A stretch of 64,000 bases of DNA from an uncultured Polaribacter sp. (GCF_947496195.1 NZ_CANMBY010000001.1:372001-436000); one strand, 5' to 3'; counted from the first letter of the stretch, positions 8,265 to 17,330 are shown. A program made the numbers and translations. The notes: generated by a model not told the origin, from the letters alone.

Positions 8265-9366
8265 ATTCACTTTTTTTAGGTTGATAAAATAAATTCGTTT
8301 GGATATCTGTATCTGGTACTAAGCCCAATAACTGTACCCCTACTTTTTTATAACGATAACCTGGTTTGTAAATTTTTTGTAATCCTTTTAAAGCTTCTTG
8401 GGTTAATTTAATAGTGCTATTTGTAGGTATGTCTAGCGTAATTACAATTTTATTTCTGTATTGTTTATCTGTATTACTAAACGAATTGGTATGTAAAAAA
8501 ACCTCTAAATAGCTTGCTGCTGAGTTTTGCTGACGTAATAAATCTGCAACCTCTGCTACATAATAACTAGTAGCTTCTTCAATTAAACCATAATCTTCTA
8601 ACTTATAGCCAAAAGATTTTGCTGTTCCTATTCCTTTTTTCTTGTCTACTTTTATGGTCATTTCATGACAAGGAAAATTATTTAATTCTCTCCACAAGCG
8701 CTCACCTACAACTGTCATTTCTTTACGAACCCAAGCTAAAGGTACTTTTGTAAAATCGTAAGCGCTTTTTGCTCCTGTTTTTTCTACACGAGTTTTATGC
8801 TGCCTACCAATTCCCCAAATATCTTTTAACGAAAAATACTTTAGCATTGCTATTCTTTTTTCTTCATTTTCTACAACATAAACACCATTATTTTCAGCAA
8901 CTTTTTTGGCAAATTTATTCGCCATTTTAGAAAGCGATTTTGTTTTAGCAATTCCTACTCCAACAGGAATACCTGTGTTTTTGTGTACACGATCTTTTAT
9001 TTCGTTAGCAATAGCATCTAATTCAGAAATAGAATAATGAGATAAATCTACAAAGCTTTCGTCTATACTATATTCTTCTACATTTGGCGAAAATTCTCGC
9101 AAAGTATCCATAACTCTTTGAGACATATCTGCATACAAGGTATAATTTGATGAGAAACACGTAACATTATTAGCTTTTAAGACTTCTTTAATTTTAAAAA
9201 CAGGCTCAAACATTGGAATATGCGTTAATGCTTTCGCTTCTTTATTGGCTGCAATTACACAACCATCATTATTACTTAACACAACAACAGGCTTGTTCTG
9301 TAAATCTGGTCTAAATACCTGCTCACAAGAAGCATAAAAACTATTGCAATCTACTAAAGCAATCAT
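8089..9366 (-). CDS. umuC: DNA polymerase V catalytic subunit UmuC (Y family)
   Basis: I take ATG at 9366 ([20 protein letters not shown]), giving 425 residues; the longer reading with an N-terminal extension lacks family support. The Y-family metal ligands are present: Asp6 in ALVDCNSFY and the SIDESF pair near residue 101. The thumb ([20 protein letters not shown]), little finger and the C-terminal UmuC extension follow. The enzyme copies across damaged DNA with low fidelity. The start overlaps the umuD stop as ATGA, so the two are translationally coupled. The last 176 bases are duplicated at 6422-6597. Confidence 0.93.
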   Translation of the reverse strand: MIALVDCNSFYASCEQVFRPDLQNKPVVVLSNNDGCVIAANKEAKALTHIPMFEPVFKIKEVLKANNVTCFSSNYTLYADMSQRVMDTLREFSPNVEEYSIDESFVDLSHYSISELDAIANEIKDRVHKNTGIPVGVGIAKTKSLSKMANKFAKKVAENNGVYVVENEEKRIAMLKYFSLKDIWGIGRQHKTRVEKTGAKSAYDFTKVPLAWVRKEMTVVGERLWRELNNFPCHEMTIKVDKKKGIGTAKSFGYKLEDYGLIEEATSYYVAEVADLLRQQNSAASYLEVFLHTNSFSNTDKQYRNKIVITLDIPTNSTIKLTQEALKGLQKIYKPGYRYKKVGVQLLGLVPDTDIQTNLFYQPKKSESSKLTTVIDELNSKFGKNCVKLATVGNREKQWALIKEHRSPRFTTQWNELLTIGKSKS

Positions 9367-9728
9367 AAAGTAGATTTTATAATGTAAGTAATAACACCCC
9401 AAAGCTGAATTTCTTCTTTTGAGTCTTTATCGATTCTAGTGATTTCAAAAGCGCCTTCTTTAGTAATGACTGCTAATTGATTTTGTTTTGGTGTAAGTGA
9501 TTTGTCAATGATTAAAACATCATCTTTTAAAATTTGAAATTCAGAAAAACTATCATCAATAACACGCACATAAAATGTAGAAGAAGGGTTGTTGATGAGT
9601 GCATCATTTAAATCGATTCGAGGTTCTGTATAATGTGTTGCAGGACTAGAAAAACCAGTCTGACTGGGTCGTTTTACTCGATAACTTTTCTTCGATTTTT
9701 CTACTAAGTTTGCTTTGCCTGATTCCAC
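9363..9728 (-). CDS. umuD: UmuD-like S24 protein with altered catalytic dyad
   Basis: The start appears to be GTG at 9728, since a stop lies two codons upstream. The 121 residues align with E. coli UmuD without gaps through the catalytic region: Thr24-Gly25 stands at the cleavage site (Cys24-Gly25 in E. coli), Ser60 is kept in DDSF (usually GDSM), but position 97, the general-base lysine, is Thr in GAFEITRI. A loop of about 20 residues before the last strand is absent. Self-cleavage is therefore doubtful; it may act as a non-cleaved partner of UmuC. It forms a two-gene operon with umuC. A palindrome touches the start codon. Confidence 0.85.
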   Translation of the reverse strand: MESGKANLVEKSKKSYRVKRPSQTGFSSPATHYTEPRIDLNDALINNPSSTFYVRVIDDSFSEFQILKDDVLIIDKSLTPKQNQLAVITKEGAFEITRIDKDSKEEIQLWGVITYIIKSTL

Positions 9729-9744
9729 ACATTAAAATTAATGT
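9729..9744. promoter_or_regulatory. inverted repeat at the umuD start, possible operator
   Basis: ACATTAA-AA-TTAATGT has two perfect 7-base arms and directly precedes the umuD GTG codon. A regulator of the umuDC operon could bind here, in the manner of an SOS box. The sequence does not match the LexA boxes of Proteobacteria or Firmicutes, and short AT-rich palindromes arise by chance. Confidence 0.35.
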
Positions 9745-9821
9745 AAAATGAAATATAGAAATGTTAATTTATATAGAATTAATTAACAAAATTATATTGA
9801 TATATTTACGCTAATTTTAAT

Positions 9822-11117
9822 TTGAACTATTTTTTGAAAAATTTACTCTCCTTTTTATTTATAGTATTAACTACAATTATTTTTACTGGATGCAATGAAG
9901 AATCGCTAATAGTTGATCAACCTGTGATTGAAGTCCCTTTAATAACAGAAATCTCTAAAGATTATGGTTATTATAATGATGAAATCGAATTAAAATTAGA
10001 AAATTATAACGATACAATAGATTCAATTTTTTTAAGTATAAATAATTATAGTGCTGAAATTTTAGAATACAGTAATAATAAAGTAAGGTTTAAAGTTCCT
10101 ATAAATTCTAGAACTGGAAAAATAAAATTAAAGCTAAATAATTTTATGATAAGTTCAAAAAACGACTTCATTGTAAAACATTATGATTTTTCAAAATTAT
10201 ATTTTTTTCAAGGAGGTCAATTTCCTATTGGCCCTACAAATCTTAGTAGTCTAACTTATGATATTACCGAAAATAAATTCATAAAAACTGATCATCTAAG
10301 AACAAATAAAACATACCAGCATCATAAAAGTTATTATATCAAACACAATAGTAACACTGGAAGTTTTATTGTTTATGATTCTTATACAAGTACAAGTAAT
10401 GGTCTTTTAATTTTTAATATAAACACTAATAGTAGGGTTTACAATAATTTCCCTGACTTAAGATACGCTCCTGGACTAGATGGTTATGGTCGTTACAATG
10501 GATTTTTTATAAATAAAAACAAGGGAAAAGAATTTGCTTTAATTAGTGCTAGAGATAATGGAAATAGAAAAGATTATATTGCTGAAATAGGTAATAATGG
10601 TTCTATTTATAGTAGTTATGGAGTATTTTGGAATTTAGAAAACCTAGATTTTAATATAACTTATGATCAGTTTGTAGAGTTCAACTCAACAAAAAATTCT
10701 ATAATGTTTTTCAGTTTTGAAAATTATGGATTAAACTTAAATTTATACAATGTAGATACAAAAGATTTAACAAAACACTTTATTGATGGACTTGATAAAA
10801 ATGGAATAGGGATGAGAAATGCTGCTTATGACTATAGAAACGAAATAATTTATTTTACAAGGTCTAACAACAATAAAATCTACATTTTAGATTTATCTAC
10901 TTATATTTTAAATGAGCTAAAAACTACTGGAGAAACATATACTTACAACAATAATCTTATTGAAAACTTATCTTCAGTTATAGATTACAAAACAAATCAA
11001 CTTATATTATTTGATTTGAGATATATGCTTGATTTGGAAACTCATGAAATTAGAAAAATACACAGAGATATAGATTCCTACTATCCCAATCAGTCTTCTT
11101 TTGTTTCTGTTGAATAA
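9822..11117 (+). CDS. IPT/TIG-domain lipoprotein, unknown function
   Basis: The frame starts at TTG 9822; TTG at 9834 is an in-frame alternative. The N-terminus is a lipoprotein signal (FLFIVLTTIIFTGCNEES, lipidated Cys in TGC). A domain of about 80 residues (VIEVPLITEISKDYGYYNDE to FIVKHYDF) resembles an IPT/TIG immunoglobulin-like fold. The remaining 300 or so residues contain repeated strand-rich stretches with aromatic pairs, suggesting a beta-propeller. It is probably displayed on the outer membrane. A TATATTTACG element at 9801-9810 may be its promoter. It converges on the SLC13 transporter gene with 1 base between the stops. No specific function is recognised. Confidence 0.7.
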   Translation: MNYFLKNLLSFLFIVLTTIIFTGCNEESLIVDQPVIEVPLITEISKDYGYYNDEIELKLENYNDTIDSIFLSINNYSAEILEYSNNKVRFKVPINSRTGKIKLKLNNFMISSKNDFIVKHYDFSKLYFFQGGQFPIGPTNLSSLTYDITENKFIKTDHLRTNKTYQHHKSYYIKHNSNTGSFIVYDSYTSTSNGLLIFNINTNSRVYNNFPDLRYAPGLDGYGRYNGFFINKNKGKEFALISARDNGNRKDYIAEIGNNGSIYSSYGVFWNLENLDFNITYDQFVEFNSTKNSIMFFSFENYGLNLNLYNVDTKDLTKHFIDGLDKNGIGMRNAAYDYRNEIIYFTRSNNNKIYILDLSTYILNELKTTGETYTYNNNLIENLSSVIDYKTNQLILFDLRYMLDLETHEIRKIHRDIDSYYPNQSSFVSVE

Positions 11118-11118
11118 T

Positions 11119-12549
11119 CTAAAAAAACAATGGAATTACAAACTGATAATACAAAATCAACAAGCCAACAGCAATTACATTTAAGACAACACCTGCTTTA
11201 ACCATTTGGTTTACTTTTACATAACCACTCGCAAAAACAATAGCATTTGGTGGAGTAGCCATAGGCAACATAAACGCACAACTACTAGCAATAGTTACAG
11301 GGATTAATAAGTTTAGAATAGGTATGTTTAGCCCTATTGCAATACCTGCAACTACAGGAGCTAAAACAGCGACTAAAGCCACATTACTCATTAACTCTGT
11401 CATAAACAACATCAATACAATTAGTAAAGAAACTGTAAATAAAACAGGGAAATTTCCTCTAGAAATAGCTTCTGTAACTACATCTACCAAACCAGAAGAA
11501 GCCATACCTTTTGCAAGTGCCAAACCACCTCCAAAAAGCAGTAAAATTCCCCAAGCTAATTTGCTAGTATCATTCCATTCTAAAACAAAATTCCCTTTTT
11601 TAAAATTTAGTGGAATAGCAAATAACGAAACTGCACCTATTAAACTTATAATAGTATCAGACAATTTTAATGTAGGAAAAATACTATTGATTAATGTTCT
11701 TGTAATCCATAAAAAAACAGTGATTGCAAAAATGGTTAATACTCGTTTTTCTTGTTTTGATATTTTACCCAATTTTAAAATTTCTTCATCAATTAAATTA
11801 GCAGATGATGTAAACAAAATATCTTTACAAGGAAACATCCATTTTACCAATACAAAATAAACTGCTGCTATCATTAAGATAGAAAATGGCAAGCCAAAAC
11901 TCATCCAAGTAACAAAAGAAATTTGGATGTTATATTGATTCTCTAACAACCCTATTAAAACCGAATTTGGGGGTGTGCCAATAACTGTAGCAATGCCTCC
12001 AGCATTTGCTGCAAAAGCAATGCCTAGCATTATACTTAGCGCAAAATTTTTATCACCTTTTGTAAACCCATCTTTATCATCAATCAATAATTTGATTACT
12101 GAAATGGCAATAGGTAGCATGACTACTGTACTTGCTGTATTGCTAATCCACATGCTCATAAAAGCAGTGGCTAACATAAAACCTAAGACTACTTTTTCTG
12201 GGGTTGTACCTGTTAATTTTACAATGGTTAAGGCAATTCTTCTATGTAGATTTACTTTTTCTAAAGCTAAAGCCAATACAAAACCTCCAAAGAATAAAAA
12301 GATGATGGGACTACCATAATTGGCACCTACATCTGCAATGGGCATTACTTTTAATAATGGAAATAAAATAAGTGGTAATAATGCTGTAACAGCAATATGA
12401 ACAGTTTCTGTAATCCACCAAATTACCATCCAAACAGCAACTGCAATTACTGCATCACCTGTTTCTGAAACCAAGGTTATTGGTAAAAATTGAATGATAA
12501 AAAATAATAACGGTCCCAAAATAAGACCTATTTTTTTGGATAGTAGCAT
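11119..12549 (-). CDS. SLC13/DASS-family sodium:dicarboxylate symporter
   Basis: The 476-residue inner-membrane protein has about 11-12 hydrophobic helices and the two substrate/sodium-binding signatures of the family: SNTASTVVMLP near residue 135 and the C-terminal ATPPNAIVFASGYVK. SLC13/DASS carriers move di- and tricarboxylates such as succinate, malate or citrate with sodium ions, and some take up sulfate; the exact substrate cannot be read from the sequence. It lacks the TrkA_C domains found in the sulfate-type members, which favours a carboxylate. It is monocistronic between converging genes and ahcY. Confidence 0.88.
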   Translation of the reverse strand: MLLSKKIGLILGPLLFFIIQFLPITLVSETGDAVIAVAVWMVIWWITETVHIAVTALLPLILFPLLKVMPIADVGANYGSPIIFLFFGGFVLALALEKVNLHRRIALTIVKLTGTTPEKVVLGFMLATAFMSMWISNTASTVVMLPIAISVIKLLIDDKDGFTKGDKNFALSIMLGIAFAANAGGIATVIGTPPNSVLIGLLENQYNIQISFVTWMSFGLPFSILMIAAVYFVLVKWMFPCKDILFTSSANLIDEEILKLGKISKQEKRVLTIFAITVFLWITRTLINSIFPTLKLSDTIISLIGAVSLFAIPLNFKKGNFVLEWNDTSKLAWGILLLFGGGLALAKGMASSGLVDVVTEAISRGNFPVLFTVSLLIVLMLFMTELMSNVALVAVLAPVVAGIAIGLNIPILNLLIPVTIASSCAFMLPMATPPNAIVFASGYVKVNQMVKAGVVLNVIAVGLLILYYQFVIPLFF

Positions 12550-12570
12550 TAGTAAGCTTTGTGCTAAAAT

Positions 12571-12603
12571 AAAAAAAACCTCTCAAAATTGAGAGGTTTT
12601 TTT
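12571..12603 (-). terminator. rho-independent terminator of ahcY
   Basis: The stem CCTCTC-AAAATT-GAGAGG is flanked by A and T runs on both sides, so it can act in both directions. It lies 20 bases past the ahcY stop codon. Confidence 0.9.
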
Positions 12604-12622
12604 AATATCTAAAAATACGTTC

Positions 12623-13936
12623 TTAGTATCTATAATGTTCTGGCTTAAATGGCCCTTCTACAGTAACACCAATATATTCTGCTTGGTCATTACGTAATTC
12701 TGTTAACTCAACACCTATTTTTTCTAAGTGTAATTTTGCTACTTTTTCATCTAAATGTTTAGGTAACATGTATACTTTATTTTCATAAGCCTCTGCATTA
12801 TTCCAAAGTTCAATTTGTGCTAATGTTTGGTTTGTAAATGAGTTAGACATTACAAAACTTGGATGACCAGTTGCACATCCTAAGTTTACTAAACGACCTT
12901 CTGCTAAAATAATAATGTCTTTACCATCAATCGTATATTTATCTACCTGAGGCTTAATTTCTACTTTAGTATCACCATAGTTTTTGTTTAACCAAGCAAT
13001 ATCTAATTCGTTATCAAAATGCCCAATATTACAGATTATGGTTTTGTCTTTTACACCTTTAAAATGTTCTGCAGTAACTATATCTTTATTACCTGTTGTT
13101 GTAATAATAATATCTGCATTACCCATAACAGTTTCTAAACGTTTTACTTCAAAACCATCCATAGCTGCTTGTAAAGCACAAATTGGGTCGATTTCTGTTA
13201 CTGTTACTATAGAACCTGCACCTTTAAAAGAAGCAGCTGTACCTTTACCAACATCTCCATAACCACAAACCACAACTCTTTTTCCTGCTAACATAATGTC
13301 TGTTGCTCTACGAATTGCATCTACAGCAGATTCTTTACAACCGTATTTGTTATCAAATTTTGATTTCGTTACAGAATCGTTAATGTTGATAGCTGGCATA
13401 GGTAATGTTCCGTTTTTAACACGCTCATATAATCTATGCACTCCTGTTGTAGTTTCTTCAGATAAACCATTGATGCCATCTGCTAATTCTGGATATTTAT
13501 CTAACACCATATTTGTTAAATCTCCTCCATCATCTAAAATCATATTTAATGGTTTACGATCTTCACCAAAGAATAATGTTTGCTCTATACACCAATCAAA
13601 TTCTTCTTCATTCATCCCTTTCCAAGCATAAACAGGAGTACCTGTAGCAGCAATTGCAGCAGCAGCTTGGTCTTGTGTAGAAAAAATATTACAAGAACTC
13701 CAAGTAACTTCTGCACCTAAAGCTTGTAGTGTTTCTATTAATACAGCAGTTTGTATAGTCATATGTAAACATCCTGCAATTCTTGCTCCTTTTAAAGGTT
13801 GTGCATCTGCATACTCTTCTCTTAAACTCATTAATCCTGGCATTTCTGCTTCTGCCAATTCAATTTCTTTTCTACCCCAATCTGCCAAAGAAATATCTTT
13901 AACTTTAAATGGTACGTAAGCTATTTTTGTGCTCAT
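12623..13936 (-). CDS. ahcY: adenosylhomocysteinase
   Basis: The 437-residue protein hydrolyses S-adenosylhomocysteine to adenosine and homocysteine, closing the methyl cycle. Family signatures are [14 protein letters not shown] near the N-terminus, the NAD-binding [14 protein letters not shown] in the middle, CNIGHFDNE, the C-terminal [14 protein letters not shown], and the final KPEHYRY tail, whose Lys-Tyr completes the neighbouring subunit's NAD site. Length matches the bacterial/eukaryotic long form. It is transcribed alone, divergent from a phosphopantetheinyl transferase. Confidence 0.97.
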   Translation of the reverse strand: MSTKIAYVPFKVKDISLADWGRKEIELAEAEMPGLMSLREEYADAQPLKGARIAGCLHMTIQTAVLIETLQALGAEVTWSSCNIFSTQDQAAAAIAATGTPVYAWKGMNEEEFDWCIEQTLFFGEDRKPLNMILDDGGDLTNMVLDKYPELADGINGLSEETTTGVHRLYERVKNGTLPMPAININDSVTKSKFDNKYGCKESAVDAIRRATDIMLAGKRVVVCGYGDVGKGTAASFKGAGSIVTVTEIDPICALQAAMDGFEVKRLETVMGNADIIITTTGNKDIVTAEHFKGVKDKTIICNIGHFDNELDIAWLNKNYGDTKVEIKPQVDKYTIDGKDIIILAEGRLVNLGCATGHPSFVMSNSFTNQTLAQIELWNNAEAYENKVYMLPKHLDEKVAKLHLEKIGVELTELRNDQAEYIGVTVEGPFKPEHYRY

Positions 13937-13970
13937 ATTATGTATATTTATTGTCTAATTTTTGCGATTG

Positions 13971-13978
13971 CAAAGTTA
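13971..13978 (-). promoter_or_regulatory. candidate -7 element of ahcY
   Basis: On the reverse strand this reads TAACTTTG, a match to TAnnTTTG, 34 bases upstream of the ahcY start. A TTG at -33 is not clear. Confidence 0.4.
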
Positions 13979-13998
13979 CGATATCCTTTTTAAAAATT

Positions 13999-14622
13999 AT
14001 GGCTCTTTACAAAACATTAACTATCAGCTCAGAAACTAAAGTTTTTATTTGGAAAATTGAAGAATCTATTGATGAATTAAAGGCTGGGATTACACTAACA
14101 ACAAATAGTGAGGCTCGATTAAATTCGATGAAGTCTGAATTACATCAAAAAGGATTTTTAAGCATAAGACACTTATTAAAAGAGATTAATTTAAATGATA
14201 CTGATTTAGAATATGATGAATTTGGAAAACCTCATTTAAAAGAAGGTTATATTTCTATTACACATTCTTTTAATTTTACAGCTATTATTTACTCAACAAA
14301 TAAAGTTGTAGGCATAGATATTGAAAAACAGCGTGATAAAATTTTAAAAATTGCACATAAATTTACACCTGTTGAAGAATATAAAACCATTGCAAATGTA
14401 GACGCTTTAATAGCTAAACTCACCATTGTTTGGGGCGCAAAAGAAAGTTTATATAAAATTTACGGAAAAAAGAAACTCTTATTTTTACATCATATTTATA
14501 TAGAAGATTTTAAGTTTGACGACAGCAAAACAACAGGAGAAATTCGTTTTAATGGAGAACAAAACTCTTATGATATAGAGTTTTTAGAATTTGAAGGCTT
14601 TACTTGTGTTTACGCATTTTAA
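13999..14622 (+). CDS. 4'-phosphopantetheinyl transferase superfamily protein
   Basis: I start at ATG 13999 (MALYKTLTISSETK), giving 207 residues; an upstream ATG at 13909 would run into ahcY. Signatures of the Sfp-type enzymes are present: ISITHSFNFTA, the magnesium-binding VVGIDIE, and WGAKESLYKIYGKK. These enzymes move 4'-phosphopantetheine from CoA to a serine on carrier proteins. In flavobacteria a member of this type often acts on the fatty-acid carrier or on polyketide carriers; the target is not evident here. A short membrane protein follows 10 bases downstream. Confidence 0.88.
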   Translation: MALYKTLTISSETKVFIWKIEESIDELKAGITLTTNSEARLNSMKSELHQKGFLSIRHLLKEINLNDTDLEYDEFGKPHLKEGYISITHSFNFTAIIYSTNKVVGIDIEKQRDKILKIAHKFTPVEEYKTIANVDALIAKLTIVWGAKESLYKIYGKKKLLFLHHIYIEDFKFDDSKTTGEIRFNGEQNSYDIEFLEFEGFTCVYAF

Positions 14623-14632
14623 AAAACAATAA

Positions 14633-15073
14633 ATGAAACATAGAAAAAAACTACTATTTATTACTATTCCTATAACATTAATAGCTACTTTTTTGCTAAT
14701 AAGCAGCCCTACAGTTTTACTTTATAATTTAGCATCAAGTTATAATTTTCCTGCTGGCACATTAATAACTTGGTTAGGTTTTATGGGTTTATCTTTAAGT
14801 GTATATTTAAGTGTTGCTAATTTGCGTAATCCAAAAAACAGATTTAATAAACTTTTAAGTTATCAAATTAAAACTACTATTGTTATTGCTGCACTTTGGG
14901 TGTTAATCTCGTATTTATTAGCTGGTAATTTGTCTTTTACATTTACAGATAAAGTTGAATTTCAAGGAGGTCAATTAGCGATGAAGATATTCTGGACGAT
15001 AAACTATGCATTAGTTATTATTCCAATATTAGTGCTTTTATGCTACTGGATTTTAAATAAAATTAAATTTTAA
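14633..15073 (+). CDS. four-helix membrane protein, unknown
   Basis: The 146-residue product has four hydrophobic segments (about residues 7-30, 43-63, 80-100 and 117-142) separated by short basic loops, including NLRNPKNRFNK. No family is recognised. Its stop codon overlaps the ATG of the PnuC-family gene by one base (TAATG), so it is co-translated with the transporter. It may be a partner or simply a passenger of the operon. Confidence 0.7.
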   Translation: MKHRKKLLFITIPITLIATFLLISSPTVLLYNLASSYNFPAGTLITWLGFMGLSLSVYLSVANLRNPKNRFNKLLSYQIKTTIVIAALWVLISYLLAGNLSFTFTDKVEFQGGQLAMKIFWTINYALVIIPILVLLCYWILNKIKF

Positions 15074-15705
15074 TGTCAGAAATTTTCAATTTCTTTTTTG
15101 GTCAATATCAAGGTTATTCAACTGTAGATATTATCTTAGAAATTATTGCAGTAATTTTTGGTTTTTTATCTGTTTGGTTTTCAAAACAAAATAAAATTTG
15201 GGTATTTCCAACTGGAATGATTAGCACCTCAATTTTTGTATATCTTCTTCTAAAATGGGAGCTTTTAGGAGATATGATGATAAACGCCTACTATTTTATA
15301 ATGAGTATTTATGGTTGGTATATTTGGACTCGAAAAGTAGATGAAACTCATGTAACTCCTATTTCAATAACCACAAAAAAAGAACAGCAAATTAGTCTAA
15401 GTATTTTTATTGCTACTTTAATTTTTGTTTTTATTGTCTATAAATCTTTTGATAAATGGACATCTTGGGTGGCTTATGTAGATACTATTACAACTGCAAT
15501 TTTCTTTGTAGGTATGTGGTTAATGGCAAAACGTAAAATAGAAAATTGGCTGTTTTGGATTATAGGAAACATCATTTCTGTACCTTTATATTTTTACAAA
15601 GGATTTACATTTACTAGTTTTCAATATTTAGGATTTACATTTATTGCCATATTTGGTTACTTAGCATGGAAAAAAAGCTTACACAAGACCCAATTAATAT
15701 CGTAA
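15073..15705 (+). CDS. PnuC-family vitamin/nucleoside transporter
   Basis: The 210-residue inner-membrane protein has seven or so hydrophobic segments and the PnuC signatures MSIYGWYIWTRK and ENWLFWIIGNIISVPLYFYKG, whose WxxxN region lines the substrate site. PnuC carriers facilitate uptake of nicotinamide riboside, while the PnuT branch carries thiamine and PnuX riboflavin, with a cytoplasmic kinase trapping the product. The next gene encodes such a kinase and overlaps it by 40 bases. The nearby TPP riboswitch and receptor at 17.2-19.8 kb make thiamine a serious alternative to nicotinamide riboside. Confidence 0.9.
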   Translation: MSEIFNFFFGQYQGYSTVDIILEIIAVIFGFLSVWFSKQNKIWVFPTGMISTSIFVYLLLKWELLGDMMINAYYFIMSIYGWYIWTRKVDETHVTPISITTKKEQQISLSIFIATLIFVFIVYKSFDKWTSWVAYVDTITTAIFFVGMWLMAKRKIENWLFWIIGNIISVPLYFYKGFTFTSFQYLGFTFIAIFGYLAWKKSLHKTQLIS

Positions 15706-16289
15706 AAGTTGTTTTATTTGGCCCAGAATCTTCTGGAAAAACAACACTTTCTCGTCAATTAGCTAGACATTATAATACTGTTTGGGCACCTGAATATGCT
15801 AGAGAATATCTTCAAAAAAAATGGAACAACGAACGTCAAACTTGTGAACTAGAAGATATTTTACCTATTGCAATTGGTCAAATGAAACTAGAAAATAAAT
15901 TAGCTAAAAAAGCAGATAAAATCTTGATTTGTGATACAGATCTATTAGAAACTAAGGTGTATTCTGAAGAATTTTATGAGGGTTTTGCAGATGATACTCT
16001 TAAAAAAGCAGCTAAAGAAAATATCTATGATTTATATTTATTAACCTATATAGATACTCCTTGGGAGGCAGATGATTTAAGAGATAGACCAGAACAACGT
16101 TTAGAAATGTTTAATGCTTTTGAAAAAGCATTACAAGAAAATAACAAGAATTACTTGTTACTAAAAGGAGATAAAAAAACACGTTTACAAAATGCTATAA
16201 AGGCTATTGATAAGATTCTTTATCAAAAAGAGAATTTACATAACTTTTCAGATTCTTTATACAATATAAATGTTCGTTTAGAAGAGTAA
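15666..16289 (+). CDS. NadR-like P-loop kinase
   Basis: The 207-residue protein has Walker A GPESSGKTTLSRQLA near residue 20, a PEYAREYL motif, ICDTDLLETKVYSEE, and the lid-like DDLRDRPEQR, as in the ribosylnicotinamide kinase domain of NadR. It lacks the N-terminal DNA-binding and adenylyltransferase domains of E. coli NadR. In this family the kinase traps a vitamin imported by the adjacent PnuC carrier by phosphorylating it. Substrate could be nicotinamide riboside or, given the thiamine context, thiamine. It overlaps the carrier gene by 40 bases and is followed after two bases by arfB. Confidence 0.85.
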   Translation: MEKKLTQDPINIVKVVLFGPESSGKTTLSRQLARHYNTVWAPEYAREYLQKKWNNERQTCELEDILPIAIGQMKLENKLAKKADKILICDTDLLETKVYSEEFYEGFADDTLKKAAKENIYDLYLLTYIDTPWEADDLRDRPEQRLEMFNAFEKALQENNKNYLLLKGDKKTRLQNAIKAIDKILYQKENLHNFSDSLYNINVRLEE

Positions 16290-16291
16290 TT

Positions 16292-16696
16292 ATGAATTCA
16301 AAAGACATCATAAACGAACTAAGTTTTAAAGCCATTAGAAGTTCTGGAGCTGGAGGACAACATGTAAACAAAACCTCTTCTAAAATAGAATTGACTTTTG
16401 ATTTAGAAAACTCAAATGCGTTAAGTAAAAAAGAAAAAGAAAGGCTAAAAGAGAAACTATCTTCTAAACTGACAAACGAAAATGTATTAATTCTATTCTG
16501 TGAAGAAACAAGATCTCAGCACAGAAATAAAGAAATTGCAATAAAACGTTTTTTAGAAATTATAAAGAAAGGATTAACCAAACCAAAAATTAGAAAAGAA
16601 ACAAAACCATCTAAAGCTTCTATTCAAAAAAGATTAGAAAAGAAGCAAAATAATTCAATTAAAAAAGCATTAAGAAAGAAACCAAATTTAGACTAA
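16292..16696 (+). CDS. arfB: alternative ribosome-rescue factor ArfB
   Basis: The 134-residue protein carries the release-factor catalytic motif GAGGQHVNK near residue 20 and a lysine/arginine-rich C-terminal tail (KKQNNSIKKALRKKP), the layout of ArfB/YaeJ. The GGQ loop hydrolyses peptidyl-tRNA on ribosomes stalled at broken messages, and the basic tail enters the empty mRNA channel. It lacks the codon-recognition domains of RF1/RF2. Its end overlaps the converging SnoaL-like gene by four bases. Confidence 0.93.
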   Translation: MNSKDIINELSFKAIRSSGAGGQHVNKTSSKIELTFDLENSNALSKKEKERLKEKLSSKLTNENVLILFCEETRSQHRNKEIAIKRFLEIIKKGLTKPKIRKETKPSKASIQKRLEKKQNNSIKKALRKKPNLD

Positions 16697-17088
16697 CCTT
16701 TTATTTTTTCTAAATATTCTGCCATTTTTTGATGAACAACATTAACACCTTTTAATGGCCTTATCATTACTTTAATTTCTTTTAACTTACCATCTTTGGT
16801 AAATTGTAACATGTCAACACCATTTACAGAAAGACCATTAATTTCAGTTTCAAATTCTAGAATTGCATTTTGTTTATCTACAACTTCTCTTACATATTTA
16901 AAACTATCATTTGCAATAATTTCTGCTGCTGCTTGTAAATACATAGTTACCATAAATTTCCCTTTTATGGGTTTAAATACAACAGGTGAAAATAAAGTAG
17001 CATCATCTGAAATAAAACTATTTAATTCATGAATATTTCTTTCATTTACAAACTTATGCCACGTATCTAATCCTACTATATGTTGCAT
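16693..17088 (-). CDS. SnoaL/NTF2-like domain protein
   Basis: The 131-residue protein fits the small cone-shaped alpha+beta NTF2 fold: N-terminal helix (LDTWHKFVNERNIHELNSFI), SDDATLFSPVVFKPIKGK, and paired strands in NAILEFETEINGLSVNGVDML. Such proteins range from ketosteroid isomerases to binding proteins; no catalytic Asp/His pair can be assigned with confidence. It is transcribed alone against arfB. Confidence 0.75.
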   Translation of the reverse strand: MQHIVGLDTWHKFVNERNIHELNSFISDDATLFSPVVFKPIKGKFMVTMYLQAAAEIIANDSFKYVREVVDKQNAILEFETEINGLSVNGVDMLQFTKDGKLKEIKVMIRPLKGVNVVHQKMAEYLEKIKG

Positions 17089-17178
17089 TTAATTATTTTT
17101 GGTGTATTTGTAAAGCTACAAAAAAATACGATTGTTATTTTGTAATTCAATTTTCCAATTTACCTTTGCATTGTTCTC

Positions 17179-17325
17179 ACAAAGGGGTGCTATTATCAGT
17201 ATTCAGTAATCAGTATTCAGTAATCAGTATTTCACTGCTAACTGAAAACTGTAGACTGCCAACTGAAAATCGGCTGAGATCATACCCAATGAACCTAGAA
17301 CAGGTAATGCTGTTTAGGGATATTT
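17179..17325 (+). ncRNA. TPP (thi-box) riboswitch
   Basis: The conserved aptamer blocks are in the right order: GGGGTGC (17184-17190), CTGAGAT (17274-17280), ATACCC, GAACCT (17291-17296), CAGGTAATGCTG (17301-17312) and AGGGA (17316-17320). Between GGGGTGC and CTGAGA, where the variable P3 arm lies, there are 83 bases holding a heptad repeat array. The P1 closing stem is weak by eye. It lies about 85 bases before a TonB-dependent receptor on the same strand, predicting that the receptor is switched off when thiamine diphosphate is plentiful and that it imports thiamine or a precursor. Confidence 0.9.
17197..17268 (+). repeat. inverted heptad array in the riboswitch P3 arm
   Basis: Five consecutive heptads of the form CAGTWWT (17197-17231) are followed, after two bases, by five heptads of the form ACTGNNN (17234-17268). 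CAGT and ACTG are complementary, so the two half-arrays can fold into one long hairpin with a 4-bp pair block every seven bases. The whole sits inside the TPP aptamer. Confidence 0.85.
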
Positions 17326-17330
17326 AAAAA

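Noticed and set aside
11324..12319. Long forward-strand open frames opposite the SLC13 transporter gene
   Set aside because: The reverse frame has clear family motifs along its full length; the forward frames are antisense shadows with low-complexity translation and no start context.
13909..13998. N-terminal extension of the phosphopantetheinyl transferase
   Set aside because: It would overlap the divergent ahcY start and its promoter; the ATG at 13999 fits the family's N-terminus.
17197..17268. CRISPR-like short repeats
   Set aside because: The unit is seven bases without spacers, and the second half is complementary to the first; it is a hairpin inside a riboswitch, not a CRISPR array.
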